Shown here in pieces: positions 1-8,279 of a DNA stretch of 64,000 nucleotides. The position numbers and the translations under genes were made by a program. Under the pieces are notes generated by a model. The model made no database searches. It was not told where the DNA came from and worked only from the letters and a program-made list of their open reading frames with translations. Numbering within the stretch: the stretch's first letter is position 1; the number at the start of each line of letters is the position of its first letter. The DNA lies in assembly GCA_002395235.1 (NCBI GenBank), contig DGWK01000007.1, forward strand, positions 1-64,000, written 5' to 3'. This stretch comes from Lachnospiraceae bacterium UBA4260. Its GTDB lineage: Bacteria; Bacillota; Clostridia; Lachnospirales; Lachnospiraceae.

Positions 1-214
1 ATGGACGCACCACTGGTGCAACTGTTGTACTGCCAAGTGCACAGCAGGGAGGCGAAGTGCTGATGGGATAAACGCTGAAGGCATCTAAGCGTGAAGCCCC
101 CCTCAAGATGAGACATCACAAGACCCCTTGAAGAGTACAAGGTAGATAGGCGTGAGGTGTAAGTGCGGCAACGCATTCAGCTGACACGTACTAATAGGTC
201 GGAAGCTTATCCTT
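1..214 (+). rRNA. 23S ribosomal RNA, 3' end (partial)
   Basis: The first ~214 bases match the conserved 3' end of bacterial 23S rRNA: the stretch around 23-45 (TGCACAGCAGGGAGGCGAAG region), the conserved block near 70-130 and the terminal ACACGTACTAATAGGTCG near 183-201. The 5' part lies outside the window. The 3' end is placed by analogy with E. coli 23S and is uncertain by a few bases. No 5S rRNA follows before the terminator at 296-332. Confidence 0.93.
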
Positions 215-295
215 AAGTTCTTGGAAAGAGCGAAAAAGCTCTTCGGTGTTCAGTTTTGAAGGTATTGACCTTTGATCTTATATTCGAAACAAGTA

Positions 296-332
296 AAGTC
301 TGTTGAAGCGTATGCTCAACAGACTTTTTTTG
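296..332 (+). terminator. Rho-independent terminator of the rRNA operon
   Basis: The stem AGTCTGTTGA / TCAACAGACT (297-326) is followed by a run of seven T. It ends the rRNA transcript and probably also serves the convergent minus-strand gene ending at 334. Between the 23S end and this terminator (215-295) there is one small stem-loop, AAGAGC / GCTCTT at about 225-242, typical of an rRNA processing region, and no recognisable 5S rRNA or tRNA. Confidence 0.85.
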
Positions 333-333
333 G

Positions 334-963
334 TCAGATTATATAGAGGTCGTTCATATGGTATCTTGAGATGATCAAAGCCTCCCGCGTGGAGACGGCG
401 CCCATGGAGTAGTCATTCGTCGTAACACTGTTCAGAATTACTTCCGGGACCATAAGGTTATGGGAAAATGGCCGGGACGCAACGCTGATGATCCCATTGC
501 CGACAGGATTCGGAAGGGTGTAGTAAGGATCAAAAACTTTATAGCTGTCCCCCTCTTTTCCTGTTATCAGAATATAGTGGCCATAGCCGTTTAAGAAGAC
601 ATGGAGGACAATTGCTGAATTGTTGTCGAGCGCCTTCGTGAGTCTGCTCCCGTTTCCGAAAAACACATCTTCTTTTTCCTCATACCGGCTCTCAATAGGG
701 AGAAGGCCTGCATATCTGAGTTCGTTCAGCCAGGAACCGAAATAGCGGATCGCGGCACCGCTGGTTCCGTAGCGGCCGGCATGTCCGTTTTCATCAAAGC
801 TGTCCAGTGTGCCCTGACCGATATGACGGATGAGATCGGGGGGAATCTCTTCCCGTTCAAACATATAAATGATCGCGTTTGTCATGGAAGTCGGTCCGCA
901 GTCATATTCCGTTGCATGGTATCGAAGAGGAGATTTCATACTTCTTTTTCCCTGAATGATCAA
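334..963 (-). CDS. C39-like (papain-fold) cysteine peptidase
   Basis: A 209-residue protein with the hallmarks of the peptidase C39-like domain: a nucleophile in the CGPTS motif (Cys22), a His in GHYILITG (His129) and an Asp in FDPYY (Asp145). There is no signal peptide or membrane segment and no ABC-transporter part, so it is not a complete bacteriocin exporter. Its start overlaps the stop of the upstream glutamine amidotransferase by four bases (ATGA), which suggests translational coupling. Met9 at 939 is an alternative start. Substrate unknown; it could cleave a peptide or an isopeptide, or act as a deamidase. The family call is good, the function is not known. Confidence 0.75.
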   Translation of the reverse strand: MIIQGKRSMKSPLRYHATEYDCGPTSMTNAIIYMFEREEIPPDLIRHIGQGTLDSFDENGHAGRYGTSGAAIRYFGSWLNELRYAGLLPIESRYEEKEDVFFGNGSRLTKALDNNSAIVLHVFLNGYGHYILITGKEGDSYKVFDPYYTLPNPVGNGIISVASRPFSHNLMVPEVILNSVTTNDYSMGAVSTREALIISRYHMNDLYII

Positions 964-1733
964 AGCAGTGCATAATCCAGGAAGAGCAGTCTCATATCTT
1001 CCGGATTATTGATGTATTCATTGTGATGAGGAGTTCCCGTCAGCACGCAGGTGCCGTCTCTGTAAGCACGGAGCCGGCAGGGCTCGACAGGTTCCCATTT
1101 TTTGCAGTCGAGCGGCGCGGTCGCAAACAGCAGCGACCGCCCGAGACGTCTTATGAACAGGCTGTCTTTCAGATTTTCATGGACGTAAAACAGACTGCCG
1201 TCATAAAGCAGGAAGTTGACTTTATTGTGCGCGGTGATATCCTGCACAGCGCGGTCGATGACGGTAAAGCGCTCGTTGTCTGTTAATGCGCGGCGCTTTT
1301 TTGCCGTCTCCGCATTGACCTGATCGATCAAATACAGAAGAATCCGCTCACTGTCTGTCTGTCCGCGCTGGGTATGGATATATTTGTCGAGCAGCGGGCA
1401 GTCGAAAATTGTGCCGTTATGCATGAAAGTCCAGGACCTTCCGCTTTGATCGCGCCTGAGAAAGGGATGACAGTTCTCGTACTCGATCTGGCCTCGGGTC
1501 GCAAATCTTATGTGTGCCATCATGTTCCGGGCGCGGACCGGCGACCTGAGGCGCGCTTTGAGATAGTGGCTGCGGTAGGCAGCCTCCGGCTCTTTTTCGA
1601 TGTTGACCTCGTTTTGGTTGAAAACAGCGATGCCCCATCCGTTCGGATGAGCGGTGCTGTGGCCGGCAAAAGACTTCAGATATTCATTTACGGCAATTTC
1701 ATCAGGACCGGTCAGGCCAAACAGTTCACACAT
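960..1733 (-). CDS. Class II glutamine amidotransferase (YafJ type)
   Basis: A 257-residue Ntn-hydrolase-type glutaminase domain. It starts MCELFG, so removal of Met exposes the nucleophile Cys2. Other family motifs are NGWGIA, MAHIRFATRG, the NCHPF segment and HNGTI, which build the glutamine pocket. No synthase domain is attached, as in E. coli YafJ and GatD-like free-standing glutaminases. The partner that would receive the ammonia is not evident. The gene is co-transcribed with the C39-like peptidase downstream (4-base overlap). Confidence 0.85.
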   Translation of the reverse strand: MCELFGLTGPDEIAVNEYLKSFAGHSTAHPNGWGIAVFNQNEVNIEKEPEAAYRSHYLKARLRSPVRARNMMAHIRFATRGQIEYENCHPFLRRDQSGRSWTFMHNGTIFDCPLLDKYIHTQRGQTDSERILLYLIDQVNAETAKKRRALTDNERFTVIDRAVQDITAHNKVNFLLYDGSLFYVHENLKDSLFIRRLGRSLLFATAPLDCKKWEPVEPCRLRAYRDGTCVLTGTPHHNEYINNPEDMRLLFLDYALL

Positions 1734-1759
1734 TGTCAGTATGTCTCCCGATTACTTCG

Positions 1760-1790
1760 CTGCGCAGCGGCCCGCGCTACGCGCTTTGAA
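1760..1790 (+). repeat. Copy of a short GC-rich dispersed intergenic repeat
   Basis: The sequence GCGCAGCGGCCCGCGCTACG followed by CGCTTTGAA resembles the segment at 57121-57146 (GCGGCTCGCACTGCGAGCC then TTGAA). Related segments lie at 31909-31951 and 48936-48960. All sit between genes and can form a small GC-rich hairpin. This copy lies upstream of the minus-strand amidotransferase gene. Confidence 0.4.
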
Positions 1791-1815
1791 TGATTGCAAC
1801 CATTTTACGTTTTAA

Positions 1816-1838
1816 TTACCTAGTATGTCAATAGGTAA
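1816..1838. promoter_or_regulatory. Inverted repeat between divergent genes, possible operator
   Basis: TTACCTA and its exact reverse complement TAGGTAA are separated by 9 bases, in the 235-base gap between the minus-strand amidotransferase gene and the plus-strand CDF exporter gene. The placement fits an operator for one or both genes, possibly for a metal-responsive regulator given the CDF gene. No known regulator box was matched with confidence. Nothing else was recognised in this gap apart from the repeat at 1760-1790. Confidence 0.35.
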
Positions 1839-1968
1839 ATGAGAGGCGCTGTCCGGCCCAGGATCCTTTTTAAGAAATTTAGCAGTTACAGGCATTTAGA
1901 ATTCGACAGGAGCCGCCTGTGGATTTACAATTAAAAAAGATATTTTATAGAAGCGAGGATAATAGAAT

Positions 1969-3117
1969 ATGAGTAATAATCAGTCAGGGGCGCAGACGCC
2001 CGAACTGAGCAGGGATACAGTCATCATCAGGACCAGCATCATAGGCATCCTGGCCAATGTTCTGCTGGCCGCCTTTAAAGCAGCCGTCGGCATTGCGTCC
2101 AATTCGATCGCAGTGGTTCTGGACGCGGTCAATAACCTGTCTGACGCGCTTTCTTCGATCATCACGATCATCGGAACAAAGCTGGCGGGAAAACTTCCCG
2201 ACAAGAAGCACCCTCTCGGGTATGGACGGATCGAGTATCTCAGCGCCATGATCGTATCCGGAATCGTTCTCTATGCCGGTATCACTTCCGCTGTCGAATC
2301 GGTTAAGAAGATCATTTATCCGGAGAAACCGGACTACAGTGTTGTCTCTCTGGTGATCATAGCCGTTGCGGTCGCCGTCAAGATCGTGCTGGGGCGCTAC
2401 GTCAAGGCCAAGGGAGAAGAGGTCAATTCAGGTTCGCTTATTGCGTCCGGATCGGACGCCATGTTCGACGCGATCCTCTCTGCGTCGGTGCTGGCCTGCG
2501 CGATCATCTTTAAGGTGACCGGCATCTCTCTGGAAGCGTTTGTCGGAGTCGCCATCTCTGTCATCATCATCAAATCCGGCGTGGAAATGATGATCGAGAC
2601 GCTCAATGAAATTCTCGGAGAGAGGGCGGACAAAGAGACCACGGATCATATCAAGCGGCTCCTGATCGAGGAAGAAGAAGTGCGGGGCGCGTATGACCTG
2701 ATCATGTTCAACTACGGACCGGACAAGAATCTTGCCTCCGTACATCTTGAACTGCCCGACACGATGTCTGTCAGGGAGGTCGACCGCCTGACCAGAAAGC
2801 TGGAGAGGAAAGTGTACAGGGAGACCGGAATCGTTTTGGTCGCGGTCGGCGTGTACTCCTATAACACCGGGGATAATGAAGCCGGAAGGATTCAGAAGGA
2901 CGTCTATGAGAGAGTGATGGCGCACGACTGGGCTGTCCAGGTACACGGCTTTTATGTGGATGTCGAAGCGAAGGAGATGACCTTCGACGTCGTATTGAGC
3001 TTTGATATTCAGCCCAAAGAGGCGCTTGCCATCCTGTATGAAGAGATGCAGAAGGCTTATCCCGATTACAAGATCTCGATCGCGCCGGATGTCGACGTGT
3101 CCGTCACACAACTGTGA
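1969..3117 (+). CDS. Cation diffusion facilitator family metal exporter
   Basis: A 382-residue CDF transporter. The N-terminal half has about six membrane segments; the loop HPLGYGRIEY (81-90) is characteristic. The residues aligned with the YiiP transport site are Asp52 and Asn56 in TM2 (DAVNN) and Asp163 and Asp167 in TM5 (DAMFD). With no His in the site, this suits Mn2+ (or Fe2+) better than Zn2+; that is an inference. After the cytoplasmic dimerisation domain (about 215-300) there is an extra ~80-residue tail that looks like a second, degenerate copy of the same fold. The stop overlaps the following reading frame, and the gene heads a tightly packed run to 7392. Confidence 0.9.
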   Translation: MSNNQSGAQTPELSRDTVIIRTSIIGILANVLLAAFKAAVGIASNSIAVVLDAVNNLSDALSSIITIIGTKLAGKLPDKKHPLGYGRIEYLSAMIVSGIVLYAGITSAVESVKKIIYPEKPDYSVVSLVIIAVAVAVKIVLGRYVKAKGEEVNSGSLIASGSDAMFDAILSASVLACAIIFKVTGISLEAFVGVAISVIIIKSGVEMMIETLNEILGERADKETTDHIKRLLIEEEEVRGAYDLIMFNYGPDKNLASVHLELPDTMSVREVDRLTRKLERKVYRETGIVLVAVGVYSYNTGDNEAGRIQKDVYERVMAHDWAVQVHGFYVDVEAKEMTFDVVLSFDIQPKEALAILYEEMQKAYPDYKISIAPDVDVSVTQL

Positions 3118-3137
3118 CAAAACAGAGGGAGCAGAAA

Positions 3138-4229
3138 GTGAACCGGGAAGAAATTCTTTCGATCAAGAAAAAGCAGCTGGATATGCTGAGGGATTATCGG
3201 AGCCGCCTGTATAAGGCGCCGCAGCTGCGGCAGCTCTTTTTTGAACTGACACTGCGCTGCAACGCGGCCTGTTTTCACTGCGGAAGCCGCTGTACGCCGC
3301 AGTCGCCGGACGGCCTGCCGGTTCAGGATTACGTGAGAGTTCTGGATCAGGTTAAAGAGCGGTACGGAAACCGGATGACGCAGATCTGCCTGACGGGCGG
3401 GGAGCCCTTGCTCTACAAGGACTTTTTTGACCTGGCGCAGGCGATTTCCGACAGAGGATTCCGGTGGGGGATGACGTCCAACGGAACGCTGATCAGCCGG
3501 GAAACGGCGCGCAGGCTCCGCGAGACCGGAATGGGCACGATCTCGATCAGCGTGGACGGCCTGCCGGACACACATGACCGCCTCCGCGGGATGCCCGGGG
3601 GATTTGAGCGGACGATGGAAGGAATTCAGAACCTCATTGACGAGGGCGGCTTCCACGCCATACAGGTCACAACGGTCATCAATCATCAAAATATTGAGGA
3701 GCTGGACGCGCTCTTTGACTATTTTGCCGACGTAGAGATCGACTCCTGGCGCGTGATCGGACTCGAACCCATCGGGCGCGCGCTGGAGCATCCGGATCTT
3801 CTGCTGACGCCCGAGGACCAGCGGCGGCTCTTCGGTTTTATCAGGGAGAAACGGATCGCCGATTTCCCGGTGACTTATGGATGTTCCCACTATCTGGGGC
3901 TGGAATGGGAGCGGGAGGTCCGCGACTGGTACTTTCTGTGCAACGCCGGCGTCTATGTGGCAGGGATCCTGAGTAACGGGGATATTAGTGCCTGCCTGGA
4001 CATTGAGCGGAGGCCGGAGACGATCCAGGGCAATATAGCGACAGATGATTTTATCGATATTTGGGAGAACGGGTTTGACCTGTATCGCAGGCCTCTTTCC
4101 GGGCGGAGCGAGACCTGCGGAAGCTGTACGGCGCAGGAGTACTGCTCGGGAGGCGCCTTCCACAGCTGGGATTATGACCGCGATGAACAGAGGATCTGTA
4201 TGCGGGGAATCCTTTTTGACACAAAATAG
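3138..4229 (+). CDS. Radical SAM protein with SPASM domain
   Basis: A 363-residue protein. The radical SAM cluster motif CX3CX2C is at Cys41, Cys45 and Cys48 (CNAACFHC), followed by TGGEPLLY, the SAM-binding GGE segment. The C-terminal ~100 residues are Cys-rich (CNAG, CLDI, CGSCTAQEYCSGG, CMRG) and fit a SPASM domain that binds auxiliary Fe-S clusters. The start is GTG at 3138 with GAGGGA seven bases upstream; an in-frame GTG at 3114 overlaps the CDF stop but has no good ribosome site. SPASM proteins usually modify peptides or proteins, but no precursor-like small gene was seen nearby. Substrate unknown. Confidence 0.87.
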   Translation: MNREEILSIKKKQLDMLRDYRSRLYKAPQLRQLFFELTLRCNAACFHCGSRCTPQSPDGLPVQDYVRVLDQVKERYGNRMTQICLTGGEPLLYKDFFDLAQAISDRGFRWGMTSNGTLISRETARRLRETGMGTISISVDGLPDTHDRLRGMPGGFERTMEGIQNLIDEGGFHAIQVTTVINHQNIEELDALFDYFADVEIDSWRVIGLEPIGRALEHPDLLLTPEDQRRLFGFIREKRIADFPVTYGCSHYLGLEWEREVRDWYFLCNAGVYVAGILSNGDISACLDIERRPETIQGNIATDDFIDIWENGFDLYRRPLSGRSETCGSCTAQEYCSGGAFHSWDYDRDEQRICMRGILFDTK

Positions 4230-4252
4230 CGCAGGCAAGGGGCAGAATCAGA

Positions 4253-4777
4253 ATGACGGTTGAAGAATATGTGGAACGGAGCGGCCGGGAGTGGTTCCTG
4301 ACAGGAAAGAAAAAGTATACGATCCAGGCCATGATGGTCTCCAAAGAGGCTTCTTTTCACAACAGTCTGGAGGAAACGGATTATACGGTAACGGATGACG
4401 GCGAGACGGTGGTCCTCAGAGGGATTCTCGGAGAGATGTGGACTTCAAAGATCCGGACTGTCGTGGGAAGCTACACAAAGGAAAACGGAACGGCGCTGCG
4501 AGAGGAAGACTTCGCGGAGAAAGACGCCTATATCCGCATAGTCTCGATCCCTTCCGCGGACACAAATTACGCCATGTTTGTTCCTAAGGATATTGTGCTC
4601 ACTGTGGAAATCGGCGGTGAAAACGAACTGCACACCAATCTGCCCGGCGCCGCGCATGGGGACGGAGATTATCTCGTCTGCCTGGCTGGGAAAGACGGCA
4701 GACCGGACCTGTCTTCCGTATGGGTGCTCAACGGGGTTTTGTTCCCCTGTTATTATAGGGAATCCGACAGGATGTAA
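4253..4777 (+). CDS. Conserved hypothetical protein, PGDYG-like
   Basis: A 174-residue soluble acidic protein with no signal peptide or membrane segment. The C-terminal part (GDGDYLVC, then VLNGVLFPCYY) recalls small PGDYG-type domains, where a GDY(L/I)V strand is followed by a short terminal strand; the match is weak. It lies 23 bases after the radical SAM gene and just before the kinase-like gene, so it is probably co-transcribed with both. The ribosome site is poor, which suggests coupling to the upstream gene. Function not recognised. Confidence 0.6.
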   Translation: MTVEEYVERSGREWFLTGKKKYTIQAMMVSKEASFHNSLEETDYTVTDDGETVVLRGILGEMWTSKIRTVVGSYTKENGTALREEDFAEKDAYIRIVSIPSADTNYAMFVPKDIVLTVEIGGENELHTNLPGAAHGDGDYLVCLAGKDGRPDLSSVWVLNGVLFPCYYRESDRM

Positions 4778-4816
4778 ATGAACAGCCGCTTGCGGCGAAT
4801 CAAAAAGGAGGGAATT

Positions 4817-5395
4817 ATGGAGAACAGAATCATCACGATCAGCCGGGAATTCGGCAGCGGCGGACGGGAGATAGGAAGAATGGTGGCGGAGAAGCTCGGT
4901 ATAGAGTGCTACGATTCGGATCTGATCCAGAGGATCGTTGAAAAGAGCGGATTAAGAGCCGATTACGTCAAGGAAGGCGGAGAAGACGCGGCAGGCGGAT
5001 GGTTTTCCACTTTTTTGGCTGATCGGACGATCGGAAAGACAGAGCAGGATAAACTCTGGAATTACCAGAGCCAGGTCATCTCGGAGCTTGCGGACAAGGA
5101 GTCCTGCGTGATTGTCGGCCGCTGCGCGGATTATATCCTGCGGGCCAGAGCGGACTGTCTCACCGTCTTTATCCACGCCGACCCGGAGAAGCGCGCCGCA
5201 CGCGCTGTCAGGGAATACGGCGAGCGCGAAGAGAACGTGCAGAAGCGGATGAAAGATAAGGACAAGCGCAGAGCCGCCTACTATCAGTTCTATACGGATA
5301 TGAAGTGGGGCGAGGCGAGGAATTACCATGTCTGCCTGGACAGCGGCGAACTGGGGCTCGAAAAGTGTGCGGAGATCATCGCGCAGCTGTACTGA
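4817..5395 (+). CDS. Cytidylate kinase-like family protein
   Basis: A 192-residue P-loop protein. ITISREFGSGGREIGR (about 5-20) is the modified phosphate-binding loop of the cytidylate-kinase-like family common in Clostridia, followed by YDSDLI and a C-terminal LID-like Arg-rich segment (RMKDKDKRRAAYY). It is shorter than and distinct from true Cmk, so the nucleotide it phosphorylates, if any, is uncertain. The chosen start is ATG 4817, preceded by AAAGGAGGGAA; an upstream in-frame ATG at 4778 lacks a ribosome site. Confidence 0.83.
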   Translation: MENRIITISREFGSGGREIGRMVAEKLGIECYDSDLIQRIVEKSGLRADYVKEGGEDAAGGWFSTFLADRTIGKTEQDKLWNYQSQVISELADKESCVIVGRCADYILRARADCLTVFIHADPEKRAARAVREYGEREENVQKRMKDKDKRRAAYYQFYTDMKWGEARNYHVCLDSGELGLEKCAEIIAQLY

Positions 5396-5429
5396 AAATC
5401 ATACGGAATACTTAAGAGGAGACAATATC

Positions 5430-5906
5430 ATGTTTCGGGAAATGCTTCGCAAAAAGCAGCAGATCACAGAGGAAGAGTGTATAAGGATCCTGAAAGAGGA
5501 GCCGCGCGGGGTCCTGTCCGTGCTCGGGGACGACGGCTATCCCTACGGGATGCCCATCAATCACTTCTACAACGAAGAGGACGGCAGGCTCTATTTTCAC
5601 AGCGGAATGAAGGGGCACAAGGTAGACGCGATCGAAAGATGCGACAAGGCCTCCTACTGCGTCTATGACGGCGGTTACCGCAAAGAGGGAGAATGGGCCC
5701 TGAATATTCGCAGCGTGATCGTCTTCGGACGCATCGAGATCATCTCGGACAGGGAGAAGATATATGACATAGCCCGCAGGCTCAGCCATAAGTTTACGGA
5801 TGACGAGGAGTACATTGAGCGCGAGATCAAACACTCCGGCCCCAGGACCTTGATGTTCGCATTGGTTCCGGAACATATGACGGGGAAACTGGTCAATGAG
5901 GCTTGA
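5430..5906 (+). CDS. Pyridoxamine 5'-phosphate oxidase family (NimA-like) protein
   Basis: A 158-residue split-barrel flavin-binding protein. The N-terminal pattern RGVLSVLGDDGYPYGMPINHFY followed by LYFHSGMKGHKVDAI is typical of the NimA/5-nitroimidazole-reductase branch of PNPOx-like proteins. Such proteins bind FMN or F420; in anaerobes they are usually annotated as nitroimidazole resistance or reductase proteins without a proven role. The start ATG 5430 follows AGAGGAGACA. It overlaps a possible upstream start of the next gene, in line with one operon. Confidence 0.83.
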   Translation: MFREMLRKKQQITEEECIRILKEEPRGVLSVLGDDGYPYGMPINHFYNEEDGRLYFHSGMKGHKVDAIERCDKASYCVYDGGYRKEGEWALNIRSVIVFGRIEIISDREKIYDIARRLSHKFTDDEEYIEREIKHSGPRTLMFALVPEHMTGKLVNEA

Positions 5907-5922
5907 CAAAACGGAGGATGTT

Positions 5923-7392
5923 ATGCAGATCTCAGAGGAACGAAACAGCAGGATCATCGACGGGATGGCGTTTGGCTTTTCTGCCGCGCTCCTTATGGCC
6001 TGCATAGCGGGAGCCGCTTATACGCATACATTCCGATCCCTTCCGGGGGACTTTTTCCGTATCCTGACATCGCCGGGTCCGCTGATCACGGACTACTTTA
6101 TGATCGGTAGCATGCCTGCCGCGTTTCTGAACGCCGGCTTGTGCGGACTTACGATGGCTATGTTCATGCACTTTCTGAAGGGCCACTCCCATGTCAACAC
6201 GCTGGCGGGCTTTTTTCTCGTCATAGCGCACGGATTCTATGGGCTCAATCTCTTAAATATGCTGCCTTGCTTTTTTGCCCCGTTTATGTACCTGAGGCTG
6301 AGAAAGCTCGATCTCAACAAAAACCTGCACGTCTGTATGTTTGCCACGTGCTTCAGTCCCTTTGTCAGTGAGCTGCTCTTTCGCTATACGCAGGGGCACG
6401 ATTTTATTGCCGGGAAGGCCTCGCTCACTGTGAAAGGCGTATTTCTGACCCTGACCTTTTTGCTGATCATCGCTTTTGTCGCGCCGGCGATCCTGCCGGG
6501 CGCCAAGGCCTGGCACAAGGGATACAATCTCTACAACGGCGGCCTCGCCTACGGCATTCTGGGCTTTCTGCTCTACAATTTCATGTACAAGACGATGGGC
6601 ATACAGGTGCCGCAGAAGCTGATCGTCGCCAATGCAGTCTACGACCGCTTCGGCAGGTCCTACAGACTGTTCGGCAATCTCTTTTTTGTCATGCTGTTTG
6701 CGGCATGCATCCTGGCAGGGTGGGTTCTCAACGGAAAGAGCTTCAGGGGACTGGGCGTACTCTTCCGTGATACCGGGTATCAGAGTAATTTCGCGTCAAA
6801 ATACGGAATGCAGATCTGTCTGGTGAATACGGGACTGTACGGGATCCTGTTTCTGATCTATGTCAACGCGGCCATGCTCTTTACAGACGGCGCGGGGTTC
6901 ACCGGACCGACCTTCGGAGTCATATTCGCGGCGCTGACCTTTACCTCCATGGGGCAGCATGTCACCAATGTGTGGCCGATCTTTCTGGGCTTTCCCCTGC
7001 TCTCGCTCTTTTCCTCCGGATTTAATCTGCTGGTGGGAGGGACCAGTACATGGACCATCTCCTCGCAGTCCTATCTGAACAGCGTGGCCTTCGCTACGGG
7101 GCTGTGTCCTCTCGTGGGACATTACGGGGTCCGCGCCGGTCTCGCGGCGGGGATGCTCTGCGCCTCACTCTGTACGGCGACCTCGGCGCTTCACGGCGGA
7201 CTGATGCTCTACAACGGCGGTTTTACGACGGGGCTCGCAGCGCTGATCCTGATTCCCATCCTCGAGCACTATTCCGTGCCCAAGAGGAAGGAGATGAAGC
7301 AGTATATCAATCTGCAGGATATGATGACCATGAACGAGACAGCTTCGAGAACGGCGAGAGGTTCCGAAGGAAATGAGACGCGGAAAAAATAG
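5923..7392 (+). CDS. DUF1576 polytopic membrane protein
   Basis: A 489-residue, strongly hydrophobic protein with roughly 11-13 membrane segments and a short charged C-terminal tail. The N-terminal pattern (SPGPLITDYFMIGSM followed by AAFLNAGLCGL) and the repeated YNGG motifs (around LYNGGLAYG and LYNGGFTTG) match what I know as DUF1576, a family in anaerobic Firmicutes with an internally duplicated membrane fold. Transport function is plausible but unproven. ATG 5923 is preferred because CGGAGG lies five bases upstream; ATG 5896, overlapping the previous gene, is possible. Confidence 0.8.
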   Translation: MQISEERNSRIIDGMAFGFSAALLMACIAGAAYTHTFRSLPGDFFRILTSPGPLITDYFMIGSMPAAFLNAGLCGLTMAMFMHFLKGHSHVNTLAGFFLVIAHGFYGLNLLNMLPCFFAPFMYLRLRKLDLNKNLHVCMFATCFSPFVSELLFRYTQGHDFIAGKASLTVKGVFLTLTFLLIIAFVAPAILPGAKAWHKGYNLYNGGLAYGILGFLLYNFMYKTMGIQVPQKLIVANAVYDRFGRSYRLFGNLFFVMLFAACILAGWVLNGKSFRGLGVLFRDTGYQSNFASKYGMQICLVNTGLYGILFLIYVNAAMLFTDGAGFTGPTFGVIFAALTFTSMGQHVTNVWPIFLGFPLLSLFSSGFNLLVGGTSTWTISSQSYLNSVAFATGLCPLVGHYGVRAGLAAGMLCASLCTATSALHGGLMLYNGGFTTGLAALILIPILEHYSVPKRKEMKQYINLQDMMTMNETASRTARGSEGNETRKK

Positions 7393-7488
7393 CGCTTAAT
7401 ATTTTACCGACTTCGTGTATACTGAAAAGTAACTGCGCCGGGAGAGTTTTCCGCGCGCGGGAGTCAGCAATATACGAATGAGGTAGGA

Positions 7489-8262
7489 ATGGGTAAAAGA
7501 ATCATACAGACAGCTGCCGCTTTCGGCGCGGCGGCGGGTCTTCTGGTCCTTCTGTTCTTCGCGGTGAAGACAAAGAGGCTTCAGATCAACAGATGGATCG
7601 TTTCCGATACGGATCATGTGGGCGTTGATATTTCCGAATATCAGGCAGACGTCGATATGGATACGCTCCGGGAGCAGGGAATCACATTTATATATATGAA
7701 AGCAACGGAAGGAAGCGGCCACGTGGACGGGCGGTTCGCGCAGAACTGGAAGAACGCGCAGGAGAGCGGTATACCCGCGGGGGCCTATCACTTCTTTTCC
7801 TTTGACAGTCCGGGACAGCAGCAGGCAGAAAATTATATAACGACCGTCGGGAGCCTTGAGGGGAAAATGATCCCGGCGATCGATGTGGAGTATTACGCGG
7901 ATAAAAAGGAGAATCCCCCTGCCAGGGAAGACGTGATCCGGGAGCTGGGAGCCTTTATCGCGGTGCTCGAGAGAGAATACGGGGTAAGACCGCTGATCTA
8001 TTGTTCCGGAGAGATCTATGAAAAATATATTGAGGAAGATTTCGGAGAATACCCGAGATGGGTCAGGAGTATCTACTATCCTGTGACCTTTGAGGCGGGC
8101 AGCAACTGGGTGATCTGGCAGTATTGCGATACGGCACAGCTGGAGGGATATGCAGGCGGAGAGCAGTGCATTGACCTCAATGTCCTCAAAAGAGGGATCA
8201 GCCCGGAAGAACTTATGGCCGGGTCCCGAAAGGAGAATGCGGGAGAGGTCTCGAAGAGATAA
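7489..8262 (+). CDS. GH25 lysozyme-type muramidase, membrane-anchored
   Basis: A 257-residue protein with an N-terminal hydrophobic segment (about 5-26) that acts as a signal anchor, then a glycoside hydrolase family 25 domain. Seen motifs are GVDISEYQ (Asp47), FIYMKATEG, PAGAYHFF and AIDVEYY (Asp132 and Glu134, the catalytic pair of the family). The family cleaves the beta-1,4 bond between N-acetylmuramic acid and N-acetylglucosamine. It has no cell-wall-binding repeats, unlike the other wall enzymes of this window. The next gene starts 17 bases downstream. The upstream gap contains TATACT at 7418-7423 as a possible -10 box. Confidence 0.9.
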   Translation: MGKRIIQTAAAFGAAAGLLVLLFFAVKTKRLQINRWIVSDTDHVGVDISEYQADVDMDTLREQGITFIYMKATEGSGHVDGRFAQNWKNAQESGIPAGAYHFFSFDSPGQQQAENYITTVGSLEGKMIPAIDVEYYADKKENPPAREDVIRELGAFIAVLEREYGVRPLIYCSGEIYEKYIEEDFGEYPRWVRSIYYPVTFEAGSNWVIWQYCDTAQLEGYAGGEQCIDLNVLKRGISPEELMAGSRKENAGEVSKR

Positions 8263-8279
8263 AGGAGGACGGAAAAGAA

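Noticed and set aside
3066..4238. A 390-codon minus-strand frame over the radical SAM gene
   Set aside because: Antisense to a gene with clear CX3CX2C and SPASM motifs; its own translation is Arg/Pro-rich without domain features.
3118..4260. Search for a RiPP precursor gene around the radical SAM/SPASM gene
   Set aside because: The gaps are under 25 bases, and no small Cys-, Gly- or Ser-rich frame with a ribosome site was found on either strand.
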